Shown one piece after another: positions 16,691-25,215 of a DNA stretch of 64,000 nucleotides (position 1 is the first letter of the stretch; the number at the start of each line of letters is the position of its first letter). The stretch lies in the NCBI GenBank assembly GCA_031549285.1, contig JAVBPZ010000003.1, positions 1 through 64,000 of the forward strand, written 5' to 3'. The position numbers and the translations under genes are program-made. The notes below the pieces were generated by a model. It was given only the letters and a program-made list of their open reading frames with translations, did no database searches and was not told the origin of the DNA. Source of the stretch: JAAYCI01 sp031549285 (GTDB lineage: Bacteria; Bacillota; Clostridia; Oscillospirales; Ruminococcaceae).

Positions 16691-17881
16691 TCAGTCCTGC
16701 GATATCCGCAGCGAAAACTCCGCCTGCCGGGCCGCGTCGGCCTCCAGCTCTGCCAGCTGCGGCATGGCCGCCTCGCACGCCAGCACGTCGCTCATCTTGG
16801 GGCGGGTGCGCGGGTGCGGCGGGGTAAAGATGGTACAGCAGTCCTCATATGGCTGGATGCTGGTCTCAAAGGTACCTATCTGCCGCGCCAGATGCGTAAT
16901 CTCGGTCTTGTCCATGCCAATGCACGGGCGCAGCACCGGCAGATCCTGCACCGCGTCGGTACAGGCCAGCGCTGGCAGGGTCTGGCTGGCCACCTGGGCC
17001 AGGCTTTCCCCGGTAATAATCGCCTCGCACTGTTCCTTTTCGCTGATAATGCGCGCCACCCGCATCATGCTGCGCCGCATGATCACCGTGAAATAATCCT
17101 GTTTTGGCAGTGTGTCACGCAGGTACTCCTGCGTTTTGGTATACGGTACCAGGTAGTACGGCAGCGGCCCGGTATACGGTACCAGCAAGTCCGCCAGCGC
17201 CTGCACCTTCGCCGACGCCCGGGGGCTGGTGTATGGCGGGCTGGCAAAATGCACCGCCACCAGCGCCAAGCCCCGCTTTGCCATCAGGAACGCGGCCACC
17301 GGGCTGTCTATGCCGCCGGACAGCAGCAGCGCCGCGCGCCCGCTGGTGGGAATAGGCAGGCCGCCCATCCCTTTTTGCTTACCGCCGTGCACATAGGCCG
17401 CGGCCTCGCGCACTTCCACCGTCACCAGCATCTGTGGATGATGCACATCCACCCGCAGATGCGGGTGCGCCTCCAGCAGCGCGGCGCCTATCTCCCGCCC
17501 TATTTCCAGGCTGTTCACCGGAAAGGTTTTGTCCGCCCGCTTTGCCTGCACCTTAAAGGTTTGGGCCCCGGCCAGCTCTTGGGCCAGGTACTCGGCCGCT
17601 ACCAGGCGTATGGCGCCCATGTCTTTTTCGCACACCGCCGCCCGCGACAGCGACGCAATGCCAAACACCTTTTTGCAGCGCGCAAACACCGCGCCGGTGT
17701 GGCCCTCGGCCACCGGGTCCATCGGCTCTATATAAATGGTGGACTGCATCGCCCATATTTTCCATTCGCCATATCCCTCGCACCGCTTGCGCAGTGTTTT
17801 CAGCAGCGCGTTTTCAAAGGTGCGGCGGTTCAGGCCCTTCAGGGACATTTCGCCCTGGTAGGCCAGCAACATTTCTTTCAA
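16691..17881 (-). CDS. thiI: tRNA 4-thiouridine synthetase / thiamine sulfur transferase ThiI
   Basis: The 396-residue protein opens like ThiI (LLAYQGEMSLKGLNRRTFE). It then has a THUMP domain (about 60-165), then a PP-loop ATPase with the signature LLLSGGIDSPVAAFLMAKRG (about 180). It adenylates U8 of tRNA and accepts sulfur from a cysteine desulfurase; the same sulfur serves thiazole synthesis. The C-terminal rhodanese domain of E. coli ThiI is missing, as usual in Firmicutes. The start chosen is TTG 17881, 8 bases after a GGGGGA box; another TTG 36 bases upstream has no such RBS. The cysteine desulfurase gene lies just upstream on the same strand (59 bases), its probable sulfur donor. Confidence 0.93.
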   Translation of the reverse strand: MKEMLLAYQGEMSLKGLNRRTFENALLKTLRKRCEGYGEWKIWAMQSTIYIEPMDPVAEGHTGAVFARCKKVFGIASLSRAAVCEKDMGAIRLVAAEYLAQELAGAQTFKVQAKRADKTFPVNSLEIGREIGAALLEAHPHLRVDVHHPQMLVTVEVREAAAYVHGGKQKGMGGLPIPTSGRAALLLSGGIDSPVAAFLMAKRGLALVAVHFASPPYTSPRASAKVQALADLLVPYTGPLPYYLVPYTKTQEYLRDTLPKQDYFTVIMRRSMMRVARIISEKEQCEAIITGESLAQVASQTLPALACTDAVQDLPVLRPCIGMDKTEITHLARQIGTFETSIQPYEDCCTIFTPPHPRTRPKMSDVLACEAAMPQLAELEADAARQAEFSLRISQD

Positions 17882-17940
17882 GTGCGGTCCCCCTTTTGTG
17901 AACAGCCGCCTTTTCAAAAGCGGCCAATGCTATTTATAAT

Positions 17941-19113
17941 TCACCGGCGGGCCCCCGGCCGTCCCCGGGACAGCGTGCGCAGCCCCCCGGCCAGCCCGTC
18001 CAGCAGCGCGTCTATATCTTCCTGCGTGTTTTCCGGCCCAAAACTGACCCGCAATGCACTTTCTATGCGCCCTGCAGGCAGGCCCATCGCCGCCAGCGTA
18101 TGGCTTTGTTTCCCCCGGTCGCAGGCGGACCCCGCGGAAATATATACTTCGCGCTCTGCCAGATGGTTCAGCATTACCTGGCTGCGCATGCCCGCCGGCA
18201 GGGAAAAATTCACAATGCCGGGCCAGGCATCCGCCGGGGAGTTTACGGTAACCCCGTCCAGATTGCGCAGCCCCGCCAGCAGCCGCGCCTGCAGCGCGGA
18301 AAACAACTGGTGTGTTTGCTGCCGGTTTGCCACCGCGCTGTCCGCCGCCACCGCCAGGCCCGCAATATAGGCGGTGTTCTCGGTGCCGGGACGAATGCCG
18401 CCCTCCTGCCCGCCGCCGCCAAACGGCGGGGCCAGATGCAGCCCCTTTCGTAAAAATAAAGCGCCTACACCTTTCGGGGCTCCTATCTTATGTCCCGATA
18501 CCGCGTAGCTGTCTATGCCGGTTTCCTCCAGCGGCAGCGGCAGTTTTGTGAACGCCTGCACGCCATCCACATGAACGTACAGTCGATTGTTTTTCGCTTT
18601 CACCTGTGCCGCCAGCGCCGCCACATCCAGCACCGCGCCGGTCTCGTTGTTTACCTGCATGGCCGCCACCAGCACGGTTTTTTCCTGCACCGCAGCGGCT
18701 ATCTCGTCCGGAGACACCCGACCATCGGCACGTGGCGGTATCAGCGTCACGCGAAAGCCTTCCTGCTGTGCCAGCATACGCAGCGGCCTATCCACACTGG
18801 GGTGCTCATACCCGGTTGCCACTATATGGTCGCCCCAGTTCTTCCGCGCGCGCGCGGCGCCAAACACCGCAATATTATTTGCCTCGGTACCGCCACCGGT
18901 GAACAGCACCGTGGGGTGGCGCGCATCCTGCGGCGATGTAACCCCCATGGCGGCGGCCACTGCAGCGCGAGCGACCGCCACACGTTCCTCCGCCTCATAC
19001 CCCGGCGGGTACAGTGACGACGGGTTCGCAAAATGCAGCGCCAACTCCCGGGCAATGCACTCGGTCACCGCGGGGGATACGGGGGTGGTTGCCGCGTTGT
19101 CTAAATAGTGCAC
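17941..19113 (-). CDS. Cysteine desulfurase (NifS/IscS class)
   Basis: The product is a 390-residue PLP enzyme that takes sulfur from cysteine to give alanine and an enzyme persulfide. Visible are YLDNAATTPVSP at the start, TGGGTEANN (PLP phosphate site), the PLP lysine in AVSGHKIGAPKG, and the active Cys in ISAGSACDRGKQSHTL. The start chosen is GTG 19113, 7 bases after GGAGGAGG. Upstream in-frame starts sit before the RBS and would add about 10 residues not found in relatives. It is followed by thiI, its probable acceptor, so this copy likely serves tRNA thiolation and thiamine (NifZ-like role). A promoter is visible at 19183-19212. Confidence 0.93.
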   Translation of the reverse strand: MHYLDNAATTPVSPAVTECIARELALHFANPSSLYPPGYEAEERVAVARAAVAAAMGVTSPQDARHPTVLFTGGGTEANNIAVFGAARARKNWGDHIVATGYEHPSVDRPLRMLAQQEGFRVTLIPPRADGRVSPDEIAAAVQEKTVLVAAMQVNNETGAVLDVAALAAQVKAKNNRLYVHVDGVQAFTKLPLPLEETGIDSYAVSGHKIGAPKGVGALFLRKGLHLAPPFGGGGQEGGIRPGTENTAYIAGLAVAADSAVANRQQTHQLFSALQARLLAGLRNLDGVTVNSPADAWPGIVNFSLPAGMRSQVMLNHLAEREVYISAGSACDRGKQSHTLAAMGLPAGRIESALRVSFGPENTQEDIDALLDGLAGGLRTLSRGRPGARR

Positions 19114-19182
19114 TGGCCTGCCTCCTCCGTCCATACCGGACACCCGGGATTATCGCAAAGTAACAACAAACTCCTATCTGAC

Positions 19183-19212
19183 AGTATACACCCAACACCG
19201 TGAACGCGGCAA
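19183..19212 (-). promoter_or_regulatory. Promoter of cysteine desulfurase-thiI
   Basis: TTGCCG (19207-19212) and TATACT (19183-19188) are 18 bases apart on the minus strand, about 70 bases before the GTG start. Confidence 0.65.
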
Positions 19213-19309
19213 GTCCGGGGCGTTATCCATGGTAACAAGCCGTGTCTCTTACGCCAATTTGCGAAACACACCTGTTACCCTTTTGTGACCTTCCTCTGCT
19301 ATGCTGAAC

Positions 19310-19484
19310 ACACCGGGTGCTTGTTGCAGCAACAGTTGCTGGGGATTGCTGCAGCCGTACACGGCGGGCCACGCTGTCTTTTTTCTTTCTCCTCGTACGG
19401 CTGCTGCCCTCCCTGTACAAAAGAAACCCGGCCGTTTCATGCGCCGGATGGACAGGCATTTTGTCGCTTGTCCATCCGGTTTTT
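19310..19484 (+). ncRNA. Candidate structured leader or small RNA ending in an intrinsic terminator
   Basis: CAGCCGTAC (about 19349) can pair with GTACGGCTG (about 19395), and GCAGCAA with TTGCTGC just before it. The segment ends with the terminator at 19444-19484. Since a separate promoter for the transporter follows the terminator, RNA made from upstream would stop here. I found no clear plus-strand promoter for it and no known riboswitch or T-box motif. Confidence 0.3.
19444..19484 (+). terminator. Intrinsic terminator without an obvious upstream gene
   Basis: CCGGATGGACA pairs with TGTCCATCCGG (11 bp, 14-base loop), followed directly by five T on the plus strand. The minus strand has no T-run, so it acts on plus-strand transcripts, where no gene precedes it. 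Confidence 0.75.
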
Positions 19485-19523
19485 GCGTGCCGATATTCGC
19501 TTTCTGCTTTTCCTCTTTATTAC

Positions 19524-19552
19524 TTTACTATACTAGACAGCTATAGTATAAT
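19524..19552 (+). promoter_or_regulatory. Promoter and overlapping inverted repeat of the amino-acid transporter
   Basis: TTTACT (19524-19529) and TATAAT (19547-19552) are 17 bases apart. Between and overlapping them is the inverted repeat ACTATA-N9-TATAGT, placed where a repressor would block RNA polymerase. Confidence 0.65.
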
Positions 19553-19624
19553 GAAGCATGGTAACACGTACCACGGCACAAAATAACACTCAATATCATC
19601 TATTTTTGTTTGGAGGAACAACAC

Positions 19625-20449
19625 ATGAAACGTAGTATCGCTTTGGCCCTGTGCCTTTTGCTGGCTCTTGGGGCATTTGCCGGTTGCGGCTCTTCCACCG
19701 GCACCAGCGGCGCCACCGCCACCGTAAGCACCACACTGCAGGACATCACCGACAAGGGTGAGCTTATTATCGGCCTGGACGACACCTTTGCCCCCATGGG
19801 CTTCCGGGATGAAAACAACCAGCTGGTTGGCTTTGACATTGACCTGGCCACCGCCGTGTGCGCCGAGCTGGGTGTTACTGCGGTGTTCCAGCCCATAGAC
19901 TGGAACGCGAAGGAAATGGAACTGTCCACCGGCAAAATCGACTGCATCTGGAACGGCATGTCCATCACGCCGGAGCGTGAGGAAAGCATGAGCCTGTCCC
20001 AGCCGTACCTGAACAACAAGATCATTGTCATGACCAACCAGGGCGTCACCATTGCCGACAAGGAAGATCTGGCCAACTTCAACATCGGTACCCAGGCTTC
20101 CTCCGCCGCGCTGGAGGCGCTGCAGGCGGACCCGGCGTATGATTCCTTCAAAGACAAAGTCACCGAGTACTCCAACTACGACGAAGTCATCATGGACATG
20201 AACACCGGCCGCATTGACTGCATGGTCATCGACGAAGTGCTGGGCAACTATAAGAACGCACAGATGGACAACAAGTTCGGCGTGGCGTCGTTCGATTTTG
20301 GCGACGACCTGTACGCCGTCGGCTTCCGCAAATCCGATACCGAGCTGCGCGACGCGGTGAACGACGCCATCAATTCCCTCATTGACAACGGCACCGCCAC
20401 CGACATCAGCGATAAATGGTTCGGCACCGATGTGGTTATCCGTCCCTAA
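19625..20449 (+). CDS. Polar amino-acid ABC transporter, substrate-binding lipoprotein
   Basis: The 274-residue protein has a lipoprotein signal (MKRSIALALCLLLALGAFAGC) with Cys21 as lipid anchor and a Ser/Thr/Gly spacer. Then comes a family-3 solute-binding fold: GELIIGLDDTFAPMGFRDENN, GFDIDLATAVCAELG, and the two-lobe middle (IDCIWNGMSITPEREESMSLSQPY). It would catch a polar amino acid outside the membrane and deliver it to the permease encoded next. The start is ATG 19625 with GGAGG 9 bases upstream. The ligand cannot be fixed from sequence alone. It is expressed from the promoter at 19524 and separated from the permease by an attenuator. Confidence 0.93.
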   Translation: MKRSIALALCLLLALGAFAGCGSSTGTSGATATVSTTLQDITDKGELIIGLDDTFAPMGFRDENNQLVGFDIDLATAVCAELGVTAVFQPIDWNAKEMELSTGKIDCIWNGMSITPEREESMSLSQPYLNNKIIVMTNQGVTIADKEDLANFNIGTQASSAALEALQADPAYDSFKDKVTEYSNYDEVIMDMNTGRIDCMVIDEVLGNYKNAQMDNKFGVASFDFGDDLYAVGFRKSDTELRDAVNDAINSLIDNGTATDISDKWFGTDVVIRP

Positions 20450-20490
20450 GCGAGCGAAGCACATATTTTGTCACTAGCGTAAACACCGCA

Positions 20491-20576
20491 CAGGGCCATC
20501 AGGGAAACAGCCTGCCGCCATGCTGGAAAACCCCAGCATAGCACCGGGCGGCATCCCGGCCCTGTTGCGTTTTTTC
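20491..20576 (+). terminator. Nested hairpin attenuator between binding-protein and permease genes
   Basis: Three nested stems are visible: CAGGGCC with GGCCCTG (outer), GCCGCC with GGCGGC (middle), and ATGCTGG with CCAGCAT (inner). A T-run (TTTTTT, 20570-20575) follows. Placed inside the operon, it would lower permease and ATPase expression relative to the binding protein and stabilise the first mRNA segment. Confidence 0.7.
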
Positions 20577-20620
20577 TTTGCCGGAATATTCCCGCCAACA
20601 CGGAAAGGGAGGCATCTATC

Positions 20621-21283
20621 ATGTCCACTTATATCCAGACACTGCTGCCTGCCCTTCGGGAGGGAACTCTGCAGACCCTGCAGATTTTTTTCCTGACGCT
20701 GTTGTTCGCCTTGCCGCTGGGCCTACCCATCGCGTTTGGTCGCATGTCCCGGTTTTGGCCGTTAAAGGCGCTTTCCACCATTTATATTTGGGTATTCCGG
20801 GGCACACCGCTCATGCTGCAGCTCTTCTTCTTTTATTACTGCCTGCCGTTGTTTACCGGCGTCACTCTGGATCGCCTGCCCACCGCCGTCATCACCTTTG
20901 TGCTGAACTACGCCGCCTATTTTGCGGAAATTTACCGTGCAGGCATCCAGTCTATCGACCGCGGCCAACGGGAAGCCGCCAAAAGCCTGGGGTTTTCCCC
21001 CTGGCAAACCATGTACATGATCGTCATCCCGCAGACCATCCGCCGGGTCATTCCGCCCATCAGCAACGAGGTCATCACTCTTGTCAAGGACACCGCCCTT
21101 GCCTATGTCATTGGCGTGCCGGAACTTTTGAAGGTCGCAAAAGACGCCACCAACCGGGACGTGGACCCCACGGCGTATTTCCTGGTCGCGCTCATTTACC
21201 TGTTCTTCACCTTTATCCTCACGGTCATTTCCCACTGGCTGGAGCGCCGCTACTCCCGGCATGAACGCCAAGACGCGGTGTAA
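20621..21283 (+). CDS. Polar amino-acid ABC transporter, permease
   Basis: The 220-residue protein has about five membrane helices and the HisM/GlnP pattern: early TLQTLQIFFLTLLFALPLGL, RGTPLMLQLFFFYY, then the EAA loop EIYRAGIQSIDRGQREAAKSLG that contacts the ATPase. As one subunit of this size it probably forms a homodimer. GGGAGG lies 9 bases before ATG 20621. It is the second gene of the transporter operon after an attenuator. Confidence 0.95.
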   Translation: MSTYIQTLLPALREGTLQTLQIFFLTLLFALPLGLPIAFGRMSRFWPLKALSTIYIWVFRGTPLMLQLFFFYYCLPLFTGVTLDRLPTAVITFVLNYAAYFAEIYRAGIQSIDRGQREAAKSLGFSPWQTMYMIVIPQTIRRVIPPISNEVITLVKDTALAYVIGVPELLKVAKDATNRDVDPTAYFLVALIYLFFTFILTVISHWLERRYSRHERQDAV

Positions 21284-21369
21284 CCCGCCGGCTCGTTTTC
21301 CGGCCCGTTTTCTTGTGAGATCAACTTGATTTTCTTCCGCCCATTTTCCACTGCGAAAGGGTCCCCGCC

Positions 21370-22134
21370 ATGAACATTCTCACCATCCGCCACGTTTCCA
21401 AATCATTCGGGCCAAACATTGCGGCGCTGGATGATGTTTCCCTGAGCGTACAGCAAGGGGAAGCGGTGGCTATCATAGGTTCCTCCGGCAGTGGAAAATC
21501 CACCCTGCTGCGGTGTGTGAATAACCTGGAGCGGGTCAGCAGCGGCAACATTGTTGTGGATGGCGAAACCCTGGTAGAAACGGATGCCGAGGGCAAGGTG
21601 CATTACCCCAAGGACGCGGAAATTCGCCGCATCTGCACCAAAACCAGCATGGTGTTCCAGCATTTTAACCTGTTCGCACACCTCACCTGCCTCGAAAACA
21701 TCACCATTGCGCCCATCAAAATCCTGCATCGGGACCGGCAGGCCAGCCTGGAAAAAGCAAAGAGCCTGTTGGAACTGGTGGGGCTTTCTTCCAAGGCAAA
21801 CAGCTACCCGGACCAGCTGTCCGGCGGGCAAAAACAGCGGGTGGCCATTGCCCGCGCACTGGCCATGGACCCGCAGATCATGCTGTTTGACGAGCCCACC
21901 AGCGCACTGGACCCGGAAATTACCAATGAGGTGACGGGCGTCATTGTGAAGCTGGTGCAGCAGCGCATGACCATGCTCATCGTCACGCACGACATGCGGT
22001 TTGCCCGCAGCGCCGCCAGTCGGCTCATCTTTATGGACGAGGGAAAAATAGTGGAGGAAGGCGACCCCGAGACCCTGTTTGAGCACCCAAAAAGTCCACG
22101 CCTTCATGATTTTTTAAGGTCCTATCAAGAATAA
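21370..22134 (+). CDS. Polar amino-acid ABC transporter, ATP-binding protein (GlnQ-like)
   Basis: The product has 254 residues. The Walker A is GSSGSGKSTLLRC, the Q-loop is in VFQHFNLF, the signature is LSGGQKQRVAIARAL, the Walker B is IMLFDEPTSALDPE and the H-loop is IVTHDM. The insert around residues 60-80 (VETDAEGKVHYPKD) is that of amino-acid importers. It powers uptake with the preceding permease and binding protein. GAAAGGG lies about 9 bases before ATG 21370. It is the last gene of the operon. Confidence 0.95.
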   Translation: MNILTIRHVSKSFGPNIAALDDVSLSVQQGEAVAIIGSSGSGKSTLLRCVNNLERVSSGNIVVDGETLVETDAEGKVHYPKDAEIRRICTKTSMVFQHFNLFAHLTCLENITIAPIKILHRDRQASLEKAKSLLELVGLSSKANSYPDQLSGGQKQRVAIARALAMDPQIMLFDEPTSALDPEITNEVTGVIVKLVQQRMTMLIVTHDMRFARSAASRLIFMDEGKIVEEGDPETLFEHPKSPRLHDFLRSYQE

Positions 22135-22518
22135 TGCGCCAGCTGTTCCGGCCCCGCGAAAATCCGTGTTTTGCCCCCGAAAAGGCAAAAGCCCTTTCGT
22201 TTCTTCCGGCGCTTTTGGCGGTTCCTACAAATTTGAACCAATTCCAAAAATCGATTGCATATTGTACCTTTTGTCTATATACTGTATATACTTTAAATTA
22301 CAGTAAGATCAATGGTACGATGTGCAGTTTTTTTATTTGTCGGTCGCGTCCGGAAAATGCAATATCCTTGGTCGTTCTACCGTATATATTGTAGGCACAC
22401 CGGTTTTTCACCGGGAACCACATTTTTACCACCGCAAAATCACCCATGAGGTTCCGGCGGCGTCTCTGCCGCCCACGCAAATACCCTGCACCATTATTCT
22501 GAAAAAGGGGGGCTGCAG
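22135..22518. other. Intergenic region upstream of the vWA protein gene
   Basis: The region is unusually AT-rich between about 22220 and 22330. It has two overlapping -10-like hexamers (TATACT at 22278-22283 and 22287-22292) with poor -35 matches (TTGCAT, TTGTAC). I see no terminator after the transporter operon and no gene. Confidence 0.45.
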
Positions 22519-24297
22519 ATGAACGCATTCCATAGCGCGAACAAAAAACGCCGGTTGTCTGTTTGGGCGTTTGGCCTGCTTTGCCTTCTCTTGGTGCTGG
22601 TGCTATTGGCGCTGCCAGTATCCGCCGCGGCCGCCCCCGCCGGGGACGGCAGTGCAGGCAATCCTTTCACCGACGCGGAAAACGACAGGCTAAATTTTCC
22701 CGTGTACCCCGAAGACAGCGCTGTTTCCCTGGCCAGAAACGTAATATTGGCGGATGGCGCCCCCGGAGACGATTCCCTATATGCCAAAGTAACCCTGCAG
22801 GTCATGTCCATGCAACCCTCGGCAAATGAACCCACACAGATGTACCTGCTGATAGACTGTTCCTTTAGTATGAGCCTGGGCGCCGGCAACGGGGAAAGCC
22901 GTATGGCGGTGGTAAAAAGCGCCGCCAGCAGCTTTGCGCAAACATTGCTGGCGGACCCTGCGCGAAACATCAGCATCGGCATCATTGCGTTCGGGGACGG
23001 CGGCCGGGTGGTACGCGCCCCCACGAACAAGCTGAACGAAATCGAGGCCAGCATTGCCGGGCTGACTGCAAACGCCAGCACCACCAAAATGTCCCAGGCG
23101 CTGAACCTGGCCACCGATGGCCTGCGAAACGCCGACGGCGGCAGGTACATCGTCGCCCTAACCGACGGTGAAATTGTTACCGACGACCAGGCAAACACCC
23201 AAAACGCCGCCCGGGCCGCCGGAGACGCCAAAATCAATATTTTCACCATTGGCTTTACCCACACCTCCACATTTTTGGAAAGCCTAAAGGCCGGCAACGG
23301 CAGCTACCAAAGTGCCCTGAATGCCGATAGCCTGCCAAACGTGTTCGGCACCATTTTAACCCGCCTGCTGACCCCCAACACCGAGGGCGTGGTCACCGAC
23401 AGCATCGCCCCCCAGTTCGAGCTGTTGCCCAGCAGCGAACAGCACCCCTGGGAACTGTCACTGGATGGCGCAACGGAAACAGACCCCGCTGCCGTGGCCG
23501 CCCAGGACGGCAACACCCTGGTGTGGACGCTCGGCTCCTTACCGGCGGATGCCACCTTCAGCTTTTACATTCGCCTGTTGCCCTCCGCGGCCGCCGGCGC
23601 CAGCCTGCCGGTCAGCGATGCCGCCACCCTGCTGTACAACAACTATCTGGACCAATACTGCCAGCTTTCTTTTCCCAATGCAGAGGTACTGGTTCCTCTC
23701 TCGGCAATATCACCCGCTTCTTCCACCGGCCCCACGTCCGGCAGTTCTTCTGCGGCAGCGTCTTCCGCGGTCTCTTCCTCTGGTACTGAAGGGGCCGCCG
23801 CCGCAGCCGCCGATGCTACACCACCCCCGCAAGGCAACCTTACCATTATGAATACCGGAAGCAGCCATGAAATCACCATCGACAGCGGTTTTCTTTCTGC
23901 TGCTTCCGGCAGTGCCGCCTCCAGCACCTCCCTACAGCTGCCGGTGCCCATTCCGCCGGACAACCGTACCCCCATGGCACCACCCAAAACCATGGGCTGG
24001 TCTTTCGTTAACCTGCTGCTGGCGTTTACCTCCGCACTGCTCAGCTGCATTTTGTTTGTCAGCCTGTTCTCGCGCAAGAACCTGGAAACCCAGCCGGTGC
24101 AGCGCATTCGCCCGCCCTGGAAGGTACTGGCGGTACTGCTGGGCCTTGCGTCGGTGGCGGTGCTTTTCGCCACCCAGGACTTCACGCTGCCCATTGTCGC
24201 GGTAGATGCCTGGTCGTTGTGGGGCTTTGTCATTTTGGTGGGCCAGCTGCTGTCAATGCTAATCGGGTATGCCACCCACGGTGTGGTGTACGAGTAG
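22519..24297 (+). CDS. Secreted/membrane von Willebrand factor A domain protein
   Basis: The protein has 592 residues. Residues 1-40 hold a signal or anchor helix (WAFGLLCLLLVLVLLALPVSAAAA). The vWA domain spans about 110-290. Its metal site reads DCSFSMS (DxSxS) with a Thr in STTKM and an Asp in ALTDGE, so the MIDAS looks complete. A beta-rich segment follows, then a Ser/Ala linker (about 395-430), and finally three membrane helices (WSFVNLLLAFTSALLSCILFV, VLAVLLGLASVAVLFA, WSLWGFVILVGQLLSMLI). vWA domains with MIDAS bind protein ligands through a divalent metal; here the domain would sit outside the membrane. The ligand is unknown. GGGGG lies near the start (ATG 22519). It ends at a bidirectional terminator facing the V-ATPase operon. 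Confidence 0.85.
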   Translation: MNAFHSANKKRRLSVWAFGLLCLLLVLVLLALPVSAAAAPAGDGSAGNPFTDAENDRLNFPVYPEDSAVSLARNVILADGAPGDDSLYAKVTLQVMSMQPSANEPTQMYLLIDCSFSMSLGAGNGESRMAVVKSAASSFAQTLLADPARNISIGIIAFGDGGRVVRAPTNKLNEIEASIAGLTANASTTKMSQALNLATDGLRNADGGRYIVALTDGEIVTDDQANTQNAARAAGDAKINIFTIGFTHTSTFLESLKAGNGSYQSALNADSLPNVFGTILTRLLTPNTEGVVTDSIAPQFELLPSSEQHPWELSLDGATETDPAAVAAQDGNTLVWTLGSLPADATFSFYIRLLPSAAAGASLPVSDAATLLYNNYLDQYCQLSFPNAEVLVPLSAISPASSTGPTSGSSSAAASSAVSSSGTEGAAAAAADATPPPQGNLTIMNTGSSHEITIDSGFLSAASGSAASSTSLQLPVPIPPDNRTPMAPPKTMGWSFVNLLLAFTSALLSCILFVSLFSRKNLETQPVQRIRPPWKVLAVLLGLASVAVLFATQDFTLPIVAVDAWSLWGFVILVGQLLSMLIGYATHGVVYE

Positions 24298-24383
24298 GCG
24301 TGGTGTATAAATAAGGCGCGCAAACACAGGCTGCCATCGCCTGTCATCCACTACCAATAGAACATCTAAAAGCAAAACACCAT

Positions 24384-24415
24384 AAAAAACTGCCGCAGTT
24401 TTGCGGCAGTTTTTT
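24384..24415. terminator. Bidirectional terminator between vWA gene and V-ATPase operon
   Basis: AACTGCCGCA and TGCGGCAGTT form a 10-bp stem with a GTTT loop, flanked by six A on one side and six T on the other, so it works for both convergent units. Confidence 0.92.
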
Positions 24416-24483
24416 ATGTCTATTGAATTGTATCTTGCGGCACTGGTTTTCACCGGTCCGGCTCCCTGGCGCAGAAGCTATAG

Positions 24484-25185
24484 CTATAGCTCCAGCTCCT
24501 GCTGAATGGCCGGCGCAACTTTCTGGCTCGCCTTTTCTTCGTAATGATAGGTCGCCTCCAGCATCATGTCCTTCACCTTCATCAGGCGAATCTGGCTGGA
24601 ACGTTCGTTCTCGTCCAGCTTCATGGTAATAAACTTAATGCTCTCCTGCATTTCCGGAATCATTACGTACTCCAGCGCGTTCACCCGGCGGCGGGTTTTT
24701 TCTATCTCGGCCGCCATCAGCTGGCAGCTTTTTTCCACCTCGGCCAGCGCCAGCATATCCGGCAGCACATCAGCCAGGCTCTTCACCGCACCGTCCAGGT
24801 CACTGGAGGTAAAGCTAAGACCATAGGAATAAATGTTGGTCTCGTCCGCACTGCGTGTCTTATAGCTGAACGCCGGCACCATCACGCTCATCACGTTTTT
24901 TTCGCCTGCTTCCAGCGTCACTTCCTGGCTAGGCGCCAGCAGCGCGGTGTCCAGCACCTGGTCCTGCATGGTGGCGCGCGCCAGGGTAAAGTTGCGCGCG
25001 GCAGCGGCCAGGCCCACCTCTACCTTTTCCCGCAGTTCTTTATTCCTACGCACCTGTTCCAAAAACTGGCGCATCAGTTCATCCCGCTTGTCCTTTAAAA
25101 GCTTGTGCCCGCGCGTGGCGGTAACCAGCTTCCGTTTCAGGCGGGTCAGCTCCATACGGGTGGGGTTTACCTGTTTTTTGGCCAA
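24484..25185 (-). CDS. ntpD: V-type ATPase subunit D (central stalk)
   Basis: The protein has 233 residues with the typical long antiparallel helices: a basic N terminus (VNPTRMELTRLKRKLVTATRGHKLLKDKRDEL) and a C-terminal coil (EIEKTRRRVNALEYVMIPEMQESIKFITMKLDE). Subunit D is the rotor shaft inside the A3B3 head and binds subunit F. It is the last gene of the operon (order G-I-K-E-C-F-A-B-D), 30 bases after ntpB, with AAGGAGG before ATG 25185. A terminator follows. Confidence 0.96.
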   Translation of the reverse strand: MAKKQVNPTRMELTRLKRKLVTATRGHKLLKDKRDELMRQFLEQVRRNKELREKVEVGLAAAARNFTLARATMQDQVLDTALLAPSQEVTLEAGEKNVMSVMVPAFSYKTRSADETNIYSYGLSFTSSDLDGAVKSLADVLPDMLALAEVEKSCQLMAAEIEKTRRRVNALEYVMIPEMQESIKFITMKLDENERSSQIRLMKVKDMMLEATYHYEEKASQKVAPAIQQELEL

Positions 25186-25215
25186 TGGAACCCCTCCTTC
25201 CAGAATAAGTCAATT

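Larger units (their letters stand above)
19114..19624. other. Divergent intergenic region with two promoters and an orphan terminator
   Basis: This 511-base region separates the desulfurase gene from the amino-acid transporter. It holds the minus-strand promoter (19183-19212), a GC-rich region of possible RNA structure (19310-19410), a plus-strand intrinsic terminator (19444-19484) and the transporter promoter (19524-19552). No protein gene is convincing. Confidence 0.6.

Noticed and set aside
19114..19624. T-box or known riboswitch before the amino-acid transporter
   Set aside because: I looked for the T-box antiterminator core (GGTGGNACCGCG-type) and found none; the structure seen does not match a known riboswitch by eye.
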